From Syngnathus acus (Eukaryota; Chordata; Actinopteri; Syngnathiformes; Syngnathidae): DNA of 64,000 nucleotides. Below the pieces are notes generated by a model. That model searched no databases, was not told where the DNA came from, and was given only the letters and a program-made list of their open reading frames with translations. Shown here in pieces: positions 21,669 to 34,500 of this stretch; within the stretch, counting starts at the first letter, position 1; the number at the start of each line of letters is the position of its first letter. The translations under genes and the position numbers were made by a program. The DNA lies in assembly GCF_901709675.1 (NCBI RefSeq), contig NC_051093.1, positions 10,529,913 through 10,593,912 on the forward strand. The letters run 5' to 3'.

Positions 21669-22539
21669 CATGCCCTCTATTGAGCCACAACTTGCGCCTA
21701 GAAAAAGTGTCAATACTAGCTAGGCTTTATCGTAGAATTCTTTTTTTTTTTTAAATACTTGTATTGGAAGCGAGGCATGGTGGTACATTGTTGGCACGCA
21801 TGGAGGGTGGGGGGGGGATGTGTGGGGAAGGATAGTGGCATCTCTTGACAAGCCCGGCCCGGCGCCTGTTGCTATGCCGACCACGGAGAAGGAACGGGAA
21901 GAAGAGAGGGATAGAGGCTTGTACTGGAACACCCCCGCCCGCCCTTTTGCTTGGGTTGGAGTGACGGGCAGGACTTTCTGAAAAGGAGCGAGAGGGAGGC
22001 TCTGGCGTGACAGTGCTTCTTTCAGCCTGTGGTCGTCAGCAGTTGGGGGGTTAGGGGGGTAGAGAGAGTGAGAGACCCCCCGCGCCCCTCTTCTTCCCAC
22101 TGCCCAATTCATCTTATACACAGAGAGGCTCTTTATGAGGGACTATTATTAACTGTGGAGCGCTTTCAAATTAGCAGTGGATACTTGTTGATGCTGTCTT
22201 GAGCGTCAGCCAATCAGAGAGCTCGCTGACTCATCTGAGTGACATAACTGGAGGAAGGGTGGGTGGGTGGATGGGTGCGGTCGGTTCGTCTTGCTCGTCT
22301 TTGTGCCTGCTGTGGGCGAGCGAGGTTGATGACAGTAAGAAGGGGGTGGGTGTGGGGGGGGGGGGCAGGTAACAACAATTTAGCCCACTGGTGGCCATGG
22401 TGGGGGGAGGGTGGGTGCAGAAAAAAAATCAGTCCGATTTTTATGGCCAAGCAGGAGTAAAAGAGATGTTGATGGGAATGAGATTGGTTTCATCTCCCCA
22501 CCCTCCTCCCACCGCAAACGGATCAATCTCCACCCCCTT

Positions 22540-25500
22540 TCACTTCTCCTCCTTCTTGGCCTCCTCCTTCTTCTCCTCCTCTTCCTTCTTGGCCTCCTCT
22601 TTCTTCTTCTCCTCCTTCTTGCCATCATCCTTCTTCTTGTCATCTTTCTTCTTGTCCTCCTTTTTCTTGTCCTCCTTCTTCTTGTCTGCCGCCGCCGGCG
22701 CCTCCTCCTCCTTCTTCTCCTCCTCGGGCATGGGCTCCGTGATGAGGACCACCTTGCCGATGTTGTTCCTCTCTTGCATCTTTCGCATGGCGTCGCCCAC
22801 CTGCAGAGGGAAAGGAAGGGTGTTTTTTTTTTTGTTTTTTTTTTTAAACCATGGCACTGGCTATCACGCCGATGCTATGTCATTAGGAGTCACGCTTGAG
22901 ATTCATAAGCCAACAGGAAAGAGGTCAAAGTTGCGCTCGCATTGTGCGCGATGCCACTCGTTGCGCACGGACACCGCCTCTTGGCGCTTCCTCTCGGCGC
23001 TTCCTCTCTGCGCTTCCTCTCGGCGCTTCCTCTCGTTATTGGTGGCACGAGGTGAGTGGACCACCTATCGACCGGCGCCACGGCAACGGGGGCCATCTCC
23101 TAGCAACCTAAAGCTCTGATGACTTCCACACACCATGGGAAATGAAGGGAGAGAGGGAGGAGGGGATGGAGAACTACCGGCGGCGTTCAAAGAACAATCC
23201 TTCTTGGGATGTGATTGAAGCGCCTTTCCAAATATTAGCTACGCCATCAAAACAGAGCGACAGGCTCTGATTCAAGGCGTTGTCTTGTGAAGAACTTGAC
23301 CACCTTTTTTTTCCCCCCCTCTCATCCTCATCCCTGTCTCTTGCATCTGGGACTCCGCCCTAAGCCAGACGCATGCGCGCAGACGACAGAATGTCGCCAT
23401 GACAACTAGAGAGGCGGGAGGAGAAGCAGGGAATAGGAGAAAAAATGGAGGGAGGGAGTATGTGATAGATGGAGAGAGGCAGAGAAATGGCCGAGGAGAA
23501 GAAGAAATGGATGAACAGTGGGAGCGTGTGGAGGATCTGAATGCTGACCAACTGTCACAGGCCCGTTTTGTCACGCATTCATAATCTGCTTTTTGGCAGC
23601 TTTGGCAACATGGTCAGTCTGCCTGCCTGCCTGCCTGCCTGCCTGCCACCGTCTGGCCCACCCGGTCTGAGGCATTGGCCTTTTTGTGGACCTCTCCCAA
23701 CCACCATTTGATGGACCCCCGCTAGCGAGCTACTCTTAACTGTACCGGAGAACTTTACGGGGACGTGAATCGCACTCGGCTGGCCGGCCGGTTCGCTTCA
23801 CCTGCTCCAGGTGCCAGGTGGAGTCGATGCGGGGCTTGACCTTGCCCTGCTTGTAGAGGTCCAGGACGGTGTGGAGCGCCTGGCCGATCAGCTCCGTCTC
23901 GCCGTCCAGGTAGCCCAGGTGGAAGCCGCACACAGACTTGTTGCTCTGGATCAGGTTGAGCGTGTGGATGGAGAACTGGTGGTACCAATTCTTGGCCACG
24001 GCCAGCAAGTTCTTCTTCTGGCCCGCCAGCATGTTAGCGGCACCTGGAAAAGAAACGTTTGCTCCTGTCACAAATTCTTCCAAGTTTGGAGTACACAGAA
24101 CGTGCTCCATTGTTTGCTTCTGCATAGTTCCGATAAGACGGAAAAGAGAGGGTTCCAGGATGAATGGGTGAGGGTGGGAGGCCGCATGCAAAGATTCTTC
24201 TGCTCCGTGGAGAAGCCCGAGCCCTGTTCTCCGTGCGTGCCGTCCTCGCCTGCCCGCTCGCCCATCCCCACAGGCATGGCCATAGAGGCTCTTTTGTGTT
24301 GATCCCAAAGAAATCACCTTGCTTGCTTGCAAATAAAAGTATGATGACATTTTGCCCAACTATTTTGCATTGGCTTTACTGACCATAGGTGATAAGTTTG
24401 CCCATTGGTTTGAGCAGGTTGTAGGCCTTGTGGGTGTCTGATCCTCCAAGAGGGTCCAATACGATGTCCAGTCCTGTGCGGGTGACAAAATAAAGCGCTT
24501 CTTATGGAGGTCAAAATTGGAGTGTGACCGGCGTGCCGTATTTAAAGGGAATAGAAAGAGTTGTGCGCTTTGGCCTGATTGTTGTCGGAGCAGGGATTTC
24601 TCCGCCGCCATCTCACCTTTGGGGCTGATCTTGCGCACCTCCTCCACATAGTCCTTGGTACGGTAGTCGATGGGATGCGTGACGCCGGCCTGAGCGATGG
24701 CCTCGTGCTTGCTGGCCGACGCCGTGCCGAACACGGTGACGTCCTTCACTGTTTTGCACAGCTGTGTGGCGGCCGTGCCCACGCCGCCTTGCCAACAGAG
24801 AGATTCAAGATTCAAGAGTTTTTATTCGCCATGTTTGAGCGTGCCAAACAAAGAATTTGACTTTGGTACATCACGGCCTCTGTTCAACATTTAGGTGACT
24901 AACAACACTCAGGACATGTGAAAAATGACAGTCTCAAACATCCCCTGATCTTCAACTCCCAGGAGGGCAAGGAAAAACTCAAAACTAAAGGCGCCAATTA
25001 GTGTAGCGTAGCGGTCAAGACGGCATTCAAACAGGCTAATTTCAAGGAGACAAGCAACAGAGTGTGTTATAATTGTCGAGCCTTTCTTGTATTACTACTG
25101 ACTGAGAATATCTGTCCTTTAACAGCCAAGCAGCATATGACATTTAAGACTAACAGGATCAACCCCATTTGCGTTATTCATTGTTTTGAACAAGCTAGCC
25201 CCATTTTGGTTTGCGCTCGCAGGTATGCAAAGATCCGATCGAGACACAATCACATTAGCCAGCCTGACACGGCACACAATGAGACGGTCAAATGATGCAT
25301 GGCTTGCTTTTGTTTTGGGCCTCATTCAAGGAATCCCGCATGTCTGCCTGTTTTTCTGCCGCAAAAACAACAACATGTGGCACATTTGAAGAGGATAGCT
25401 GCGTTTTGTTTGAAAGCCGCGTTTGCTTGCCCAGAAGTAATAGGTTACTGATAAGCGCGAGCCGGACTGGAAAGGACTTGAAGTGAAAGGCATTCATCCG

Positions 25501-28500
25501 TAAAGGTCATTCGTGCCCGCCGACCCTGTCGAGCTTGGCTCATCTTGGTATCTGATGGCACAAAGCCTTTGAAAGAGCAGACCGTTTTGACAGTGGTGTG
25601 GTTGTTGAAAGGGAATACTGGATATCACCGTCTTATTGCAAATGACACTTTTTGGGGGGACTGTTCTCCCAACGGGACTGACCTCGCGTCTTATTGCAAA
25701 TGATACTCTTTTGGTGCTGTTCTCCTAACGGAACTTACCTAGCGTGCATGAATTGCGCTCTAAAAATACGTTTCACGATGATATCGTGGCATTACCACCT
25801 GTTGGAATAATTTAAGTGGGAGAGAAAAAGTGGCGTACAAGAGCGGCACAATGGCTCTGCTCTCGTTCTCTGTGGTGCAAGCAACCAAAAAGGAGAAAAA
25901 GTGTTGCCAGGGAAACGCGTGTCAAATGAGCGAGCCAAAGGAGACATTTTGTTTCATGTGTCGCCACAAATGTTGTTAGTTGACAAATGACTGTCAGTAT
26001 ACAGTACGTGGCCATTGTTTGGACGAACTATGAAGGGCAATTTAATACACACAAAGAATGATCTAAGTCATCATTTTTGATTGCTTTCGGAATTTAGGAT
26101 CAATAACGTCTGATACAAGTACTGTACGGTGGAGCGTTACAAAGAATTCCTCCTATCTTAACCGCTGCGTAAACACAGTTGCTCCACGTTGGCGCGAAAC
26201 AAAACGTGACCTTCCGCGCAGACTTTAAATCAGCGCCGGGACGACAGCTGAACAAAACAAGCGCATGTCGAGCCATCAGATAACTTTGTAGAGCGTAAAC
26301 AAGCTTCCAGACAGCGGAAGACCCAGAAGGTACCTGCCCGCTGTGCCCCCTACAGCCCCCCCCCCTTTTCCCTCCCAGCCCATCACAAGACCCGCCCGGG
26401 ACGCTTGCCAGGGGCCTCCTCGTGCACTTTTAACTGCCTCGGTGCACACATCGCAGAGTTTCGTTCGGGCAAGCATGTAAAGTAACGTAAGGTTCGAGTA
26501 AGTCCACCTGCGTTTTTCTCCTAGCTACCTAGCTACACCCAAGCCTAAATCAAACAAGCCAAACACTCAAAATGTCGCCCTAACTCAAGCCGAGAGCCAC
26601 CGCTAAGTGTGAGACGACAGCCTAAGCGAATTCCTGCCGCTAATCGCATTGGTTCTCTTCAAATCAAATTGAAACGTTTGCATTTGTTGTCGTCCATGCA
26701 TTGAGTGTGTTTTCCCCGTAGTCACAGCAGGCTTTTTTGTCCCTCCAGCAGTCTGACAAAAACACAGAGGAATCCACCAGGACAGGACAGGACAGCGTTG
26801 TTATAGTCGCAGCCCGACAACAGTCCACGTCGCTATCAAATTCTTGTCGCATTCATAGCAAGACGACAGGCGGCACCTCGGCATCTTCCCGATTAAAAAA
26901 ACACAATGCCTTCATTTATATTCCCATATTTGACGATAGATGACATGATTTTTATCTGTGTGCTTTTAAGAGAAATACGTACATTGATCCAGAAATGTAG
27001 CGTACACATTTCCGCATCTTAAAGTTGATTCGCGATATCAACGCCTCACTGAAAAGGTTTGCGAGCTGAGCCGTAACAGACGACTTTTGCCGTGTCACTT
27101 CCTCTACATCTAGTTCCATTTTGACTTGAGGAACTTACACAAGCAGCCATTTGCTGACTGCAGCCTACCAAAGAATGCAAACAGCAAAAAAAGAAAACGT
27201 CTCTCAACGAGCAACACGGGCCGTGCGACAACTTCGACAAAGCCTTTTATTTCTTCTCGTGCAGTTCGGATGGCACCATGATGAGAGCTTGTTTGTCAAC
27301 GTGCACTCTTTGCAAAGCTATTACTCTGCATTATGTAACCTTGGTATTTTTGTGGGCTGCGCCGGCAAAGCTTGGAGAGCAAATGAGCCATCCTCCTCTC
27401 TCTCGCTCTCCCTCGCTCTCTGAAAATTGTCAGCAGGCAGGCAGGCAGCATGTGGAAGGAGCTAGTTTGAGTGTGCGAAGGCGGGCGGCCCGTAGATTTT
27501 CCGAGGAAGGAATGTCACGCCGGTAATTCATACTATCTTGTTTGTAAAACAGCGTGACTATTTATGGAGGGAACGTGCCTGCCGGCCCGCCCTAAGAAAC
27601 ACACGTCGAAATCTCTTTCTTATGTGACTGCTACGCGCAAAAACGTGTCCAAATGACAGAAACGGTTGGAAACTCCGACCATGTAATCAGGAAATGTTGG
27701 TAACGCCACCAACTAGTGGCCTGGCATGCATAGTGTTACTTTTCAATTCGCGGAAAAAGCCGTGACAGTTGAAATGACTAAAAGACACTCGCAGGTGTCC
27801 TTAACACGCGTCAGAGACACCTGCAAAATGAGGCTGTGGGGGTGGTGGGTGGGGGGGTCTGGGGGTCTTGCTTGGTGCACGAATGAGAGCGCCAGCATGA
27901 CAGGAGCGTTAGTTCAGAGGTCGCCCTGGTTTCCCTTGGCTTATCGGCGCAACTGATGCGCCGGCGGCGGCCATGCCAGACTTCACCCCCAACGACTCCC
28001 CGCTTTGCTTGCCGGTCACAGCGAATTAGCCCAGCGTTGCAGAAAGTCGCACCGAGGCTTTTTACCGAAGCCCTCGGGTGCCTTGTCCACGTGAGCCACA
28101 TTGTTACTTGCTAAAGAACGGATGACAAATACGGGTAGCGTACAATAGATAAATGGTTGAAAATGAGTTGATTTATGACCAAAAACAAATGTCATTCTTC
28201 ATTCCCATCAGCCAACGAAAAGATAATACGCCTCAAGCCTGCACACGATTTAAACATCCAAACAAAGACTCTGATTCATGATGGCCTTCCTAAAATATAA
28301 AAGGAATGGAAAGGCTATACAACCTCGTGTTGAATGACTTTCATTGTACTTGATCATGACATGGGGAGATACTTTTCATTTCGACATCTCAACTCCTCTT
28401 AGCTCATCAGCGCACGCCATTCCTCACAGATGACAAACAATAGATCTGTGAGGACTGTTTTGTACTACCTGATCACATGTGCTGCTGCACCATTTGTGTT

Positions 28501-31500
28501 CAATGCATTGCTTCAAGGCTCATAGCAGCAGCAGCAGCAGCAGCACCACCACCACCACCACCACCACCACCAGCAGCTTAACACTGTCACTTCGAATGTC
28601 TCTTTTACTGTAGTACGATACTAAGGCCAACTACCGGAGACTTTCCCTGCGTGTTTTTACAAACTTGGCCGACAGACCTGATTCCGAGTATCATCCGCTG
28701 GAGCGCCGCGTGCATTGTAGCAGCTGCAAGGAAGGCTTCCGACCCGGCGACTGGCGCCGGAACTAGAAAGCTTTACAGCCGGTGTAGATTCATAACATGT
28801 GCGAGTGTTGGTCTATGACCAAAAAAAGTGGTGTAACATCATCATTGGACTGTATGCAGGAATGCGTAGTGTGGGTGGGTGTGGCTGGCGCTGTAGCGGA
28901 TGCCAGGCCAAAGGGTTCGCTAACGCCAAGCTCCGGTTCAGGGAGAGGTCAGAGAGGAAAGGACGGTCACGGCGGACGGCTCTCGCAAATGTCAGCGGAC
29001 CCGACTGCACCCAAATTCCCTCCGGGGGCTGACACAAGAGGGTTAGTGAGCATACGTTACGCCAACGACGGATATGGCGAAGGTCGTGCCGGGGGGAGCG
29101 GAGTGGAGGAGGATGCAGATGTGCGCGACGGCAGGGAAGAAAGGCACGGCGGGAGGAAATACAACAAGCTATTGTTTGGGCGGCGGCGGTGGCGGCACTA
29201 GGGCCACGAGAGAGGCAGCTGAGGACTGTTGACACGAGATGCTTTGGCGGGTCATGTGACCAGGACGGGCTTAGACCGTTTTCCTTTTGAAAGAGCAACA
29301 GGTTGTACAAAGAACTTAAGCATCCCTTCTACTAAGCCGCTCCAAACACTGTATTTTTGCCACAACCTTTGGAATTACAATAATAAATGAAAACCACGCT
29401 GGTACTGTAAATATTTAGAGAGGTAGTCTTTCTGACTTGTTTCATAGTAAGCTAGCATTTGCACTTGCAGAAGGTGGCCGTAGCTATCCACTTAGCGAGT
29501 AGCTGCTAAGTTTCCTGCCTGCATTGTTAGCATGCTTTCGATGACAGCGTGATGCATGAAGTAATCCAACCAGAACATTTGTGTCACATCTTGGAGTTCT
29601 GAAGTCTCCACAAAAGCGAAATCACAGCTTTTTTGTGTGTGTTGAATGGTTATGGAACATCTCACAGAACAGAATAGAATAGTCGCTCCGATCATAAATC
29701 TCAATGTCGGGACGGGCGGGGGTTCACTTTTGTGACCTCAATGATGCATTGTGAGTCTGCGTGTGTCACCACGACTTCATTATTTTGCATCCTGCCACCA
29801 CCTAAGTTGACAGGGCAGGCAGGAATGCAGTCGCACAGACATGCCGTCGCTGTTTATTTGGCAGCTTTCACTTTCAGGCAGTTAGCGGATGGGGCTAAAC
29901 AAGTAGCCCTCATTGCGCAGACAGATGATACCAAATGAAATGTTGCTTCATGAACACAATATTTTTGCCCAATAATTATTGCCACCGTACCCACACGGAC
30001 GCACGCATTAATTCAATGAATGATCAGAAAACTAGGTAGGGTGTAATTCTCTCAGTGATGGATCAAAAATAAAAAAAGAAAAAGGCCTCCGTCGGCCGGC
30101 GGTGCAGCTTGTCACCGCTGATACCTTCAATCTCTCTGATCAGAGAACATCAGGAACAGTTTTTGACAGGTTCAGCTGGTGAGCCCTCCCACTGCCTCGC
30201 AACCGGAGGCACCGTGAGAGTCCACTGCTATGTAGATCCCACACGCTGCCATAAGTGCAAGACTAGTAGCGCACTTAGAGACGTAAAACCACTACAAAAA
30301 AATCAAAACATTGCCTTTAGTCACATAAGTCTAAAACGAATGTGATTTTGAGAAGAAAAAAGATGATAGTCCTAACAGTTAAAACACTAAACATTGCCAA
30401 ATAAAAAACATCAACTTGTTTGCTATGTTAATGCTAGCTATGTATGTAGCATGCTATGCTATGTATCGCTAGTGCTGCTATTTTGTTGAAGCTGGTTTTA
30501 AAAGCGAGGCGGGGCATTAGTGAAGTGATGCTAGGTCAAAAATCTTGCTAGCAGTATTAACACTCCCTTCAATTATGAAATTGAGATTCCACTGGCTGAT
30601 GTACTATTTGTCATGACAGCTGGCGGCCCGCCTTGAGAAACGATCCCGTCGCCCAATGTCCCTGCATGGGAAAAGCACATTTCCACACCATTGTCGTCAA
30701 ACCCCTCGAATGGCCGTATGGCTTTCCCAGGGACGCGAGCGAGCCGTCGGCCGCATGCGAACATTTGGCCTCGGCTCCTCTCCCAGGAAAGCACGCCGGC
30801 CGCATTGCTTTCTACTTTCAAGTGGATACACCTGGGCAGCAGCGATGCAGCTCGGATTTCATTCCCGGTCTCGCTTTTCATTCCACGTACGCCCACACGT
30901 TGTCCCTAAAGCTTCTGGATCATGTTCTTGCTCCGGCTCCCTGAGCACAGTCAGAGGAAAATTCTACAGACGGGCTAAGTAATGTCTTTTTCTGCTCTCC
31001 AGCTGCCCGGTGCAAAATTGAATGTTCTCATTGGACTTGCTGCTTTCCGCCCCAAAACAGGTGTGAGCACTTCCGCTAGCCCAGGGGTCTCAAACTCCAG
31101 TCCTCGGGGGGGGGGCCGCATTCCTACATGTTTTCCAAGTTCCCCTCGTTAAACACACCTGATTCAAATGATCAGTTCATCCTCACGTTCTGCAGGAGCC
31201 TGATCATTGAATCAGGTGTGTTTAACGAGGGAAACTTGGAAAACATGTAGGAATGCGGCCCCCGAGACTGGAGTTTGAGACCCCTGCGCTAGCCCCAAAA
31301 GCAGCTTCCTCCCAGCCTTAAAGCTCCACCAGGGGGGATCCTAATGGAACGCATAGAATTTGGTGGATTCCAACATTTGCGTCAACAAGGTGCTGATATG
31401 GAAATCCCACGGCTTGACTCAATGGAGGCACAGTAGAACTAGCCGTTTGGCTAGTTTGCTGCCAAAAACTGACGTCCATAGAAAACCAAACCTACCCTCC

Positions 31501-34500
31501 TCAAAAAAAAAAAAATGTTAGAGATGGGGAGCAGAGCAATGCGATATTTTTGGAAAAGCAATAAAATAGTATAAAAAAGTATTATTGATGATGTACAAAT
31601 ATTGTCACAAGACTGCCATCACGTATTTAGTCGCGGTTGACTTTCAAAACTTGTTTCGGAAACACTTCGTCTCAGCCTCGTGTTTCGCTGTTACACCTTT
31701 TACTTGTTTGTATCTCTTAGGAAAAAACAACCTTTTTTTTTGTTGTTGCTATTTTCCAGCTAAGCTTATCAAAATGGCTATAAGATGGCAAAAGTCATTG
31801 ACAGCGTTGTGAATGTTCCGTAATTGTAACTGAAGTCCTTCGACGTTGCATCTTTTGCGTACCTGCAGCCGAGTGGACGAGGACGCTCTGGTTGGGCCGC
31901 AGGTGACCAAAGTCAAACAGCATCATGTAAGCGGTGATGTAGTTGACCGGTACGGCGGCGGCCTCCTCGAAGCTCATCCCCTCCGGCATGAGGAAGGTGT
32001 GGTCGGCCGCCACCACCACCACCTCCTGCCACAGGCCGAAGCGATTCAGCACCATCACCTTGTCGCCCACCTGGGAAGCCATGACAGGTACGTGAATGGT
32101 TTGGAGCAAAAAAAAGTATTCGCTTGGGCAAACCCTTGAGTTTTAACCAGGCCCGCCCACCCGCAATTCGTCCGCTCCGCTTTCCGTTCCTATTTATTTA
32201 TTTGCCTGGGTTCACTTGCAATCAGCGCGATAGGCAGGACGGCTGCCAAGCGTTAGTGCCGGCTGCTGACATGGCAGCGTGTTTTGACTATTAAGAACAG
32301 ACTTTATGGACGCGGCGTGGAGGTGACACGCTCTTTATTGATTAAGTTGGAAGGAGTGTGACCAAGATTGACAGGGAGCCACGGTTCTGTTTTCGACCTG
32401 AAAAAGCAAAGATGACTCTTAGCACATTTCTTTGTTTCGAACAGCCTTTTTGACAGGGTCTGGATCCTGTCCCCTGTGGGCGTTTTTTTTTTTTTCCTTA
32501 AAAAAATCAGCTGCCTAGCCTTGAAGGTCTTGAAGGTAAAGAATGAAAACCAAAGACTACTTTTGATTGTTGTTTTGTGGTGAGCTGAAGAAAACAAGGG
32601 AAAGAAAGTAAACAAAACAGCACCGAATGGTGAAACGTCCAGCAGAATAGTCATGGATCTTTTTGAGGACCACCCTAACTGAACTCGGGCACAACAACAT
32701 GTGACAAAATGGAAGTCAAGTGAATTTGGCCCATCCTGAGAGTGGCAAGTTCATAGAGCTTTTCGTTTTTAGTTGTCGTCAAAGCAGGATTCTCCAGTGA
32801 GTGCTCAAGCAGCCTTCGCTGTAAACTTCCCCGTCGCGCGGCCACGACAACGTCCGATCAGGAAGAGGACGCAGGAAACACAGACAACTGCGGCTTTCTG
32901 GCCTTCTTCCTGTTTTCTTCCTAATTTTATAAAAGACTCTCTCACTTTTTCTCTTCCCTTCTTCCTCTTTCACTTCCCGACCCCAGAACAACTTTCGAGC
33001 GTTTTCCTTCCCCCTTCAGGTCCCTCCTCCCGTCTTTGGATTTCTTCATCCCAGACTGTCTCGTTCTCAAAGACTTTGTCGTCCTCGTCAAGCAGACAGG
33101 ACGACAGGACCCCCCTCCTGCAGCGCCCGGCCCCCTCTAAGGGTCCGGAGGGAGCCGTGCGCCTTTCTGTCTATGGGCTTCAAAAAGAAACAGTTCTCCT
33201 CTTTCTTCCTACTCCTTACAAATAATGCTTTTTCCTTTCTTTGTTTGCCGTTCTGACTCCGGGGTGGGGTGTGTGTGTGTGTGCGAGGGGGGGGGGGGGG
33301 GTGCTTGAACGCGTCAGGCCTGCCGCTTCACTTAGTAGAACAATGTTAGACAGCGGTCGTTGTGTTGACGGCATTTACGAGAGAGCGACATGACTCACGC
33401 GGCCATTTCAGCGCTTTTCTTCTTCCGTGCCCACGTACAGCACGTGAGGAGCACTCAAAAGTGAGACAGCCTTGTGACACTTACTTGCAACACACATTTC
33501 TGGGCATCCAGCACAGTCACTGTCGAGGTCAAAAAAGTTTGCCGCACACGCATTCATCAAATGGTGATTCAATTTGAGATGGTACACAGGTCAGCGGCTT
33601 TGTTGGCTGATGTGCTCAGCAGAAAAGCATAGGAGCAAGCTTTTAAGTTTGTTTTGCAGGGTTTTTCTGCACTTTTTTAATGGAACCATTTTTTGGTCAT
33701 ACCAGTGTAAGAGGCTGATTTTTTTTTAAAAATGTCATTTCTTTTTTTTATAACTTTTCCCGCAAGGCATGTGCAGATATTGTCTAGATTTTTCACCAGG
33801 GCGCATGTGCTTGAAATCATGAGTGAATCTTGTTGCAGTGCTGCATCCTAAGATGTAACATACACAATGAGGTGCCACGCCCTGTTTGCATGCAGCCGCT
33901 ACGTGCAACGCGCCGCGCCGCGCCTCTCCTTTGCTTTTGACTGATTTGATTATGCAAATATAACGGCGTTACACTTCAGTTATTTTCAGTTTATGCAAAG
34001 TAAATACGACTGGGACGGCGTATGGACAAAGATGAGCGGGGTTATTGAAAGTGACAAGGGGGAGGAAGATGGAGAGGTCTTTGTTGAAAAGAATGGGGAT
34101 TTTAGATAAAAGGGAGGGCTGGAGGAAATACCACAATGACAATGCAAGCCAGGGCTAATTGAGAACATATGGGTCAGATTCAAGCGAAACTCGCAAAGGG
34201 CTCGCTCGGCGTGTGGATGGAAAAAAAAAAAGGAGAATAAAAAGTGCTGATGCGCTGCGTCACGGGAGTTTCGATGTGATTTGTGATCCCCCCACCCCCA
34301 CCACTCCCCCTTCCTCCTCTTTCCTTGCTTACTCATTGTCACACTATTCCCCCCCAAAAAAGGCTCCTTCTTAGCTCATTCTGGATGCCTTCTCTCTAAA
34401 TTCAAATCAACCAACTTATTTCAAGGTGCTGCTGCACTTGGTGAAATATATAAAGACAAACAAACAAAGAGCCAAGAGAGAGGGCTGCTGCATTCATCAC

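Larger units (their letters stand above)
19662..22539. other. intergenic DNA downstream of vat1
   Basis: Holds an (AC)n tract, GAGG repeats near 20021-20038, CTCF-like motifs (20628-20642, 21655-21668) and G-rich runs near 22350. The vat1 3' UTR must start at 22539 and run left. A minus-strand ATTAAA (TTTAAT at 21545-21550) is one possible end. No gene was recognised. Confidence 0.5.
24898..31862 (-). other. vat1 intron 2
   Basis: Seven kilobases without a recognisable exon on either strand. It contains a (CAG)n(CAC)n tract at 28524-28576, C/G runs near 26353-26366, a local duplication of GTCTTATTGCAAATGA near 25631 and 25688, and the hAT MITE at 31082. Open frames near 28800-29310 and 30570-30980 are GC-rich but lack codon bias or family resemblance. 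Confidence 0.55.

Noticed and set aside
22391-23119. Plus-strand frames over the vat1 last exon (Ser/Phe/Leu-rich)
   Set aside because: Complement of the Lys/Glu-coding purine tract of vat1.
28797-29310. Open frames on both strands in vat1 intron 2
   Set aside because: No splice context, no recognised family, composition typical of GC-rich intron.
30573-30982. Overlapping 100-codon frames in vat1 intron 2
   Set aside because: Several frames are open at once, with no homology visible; random openness is likely.
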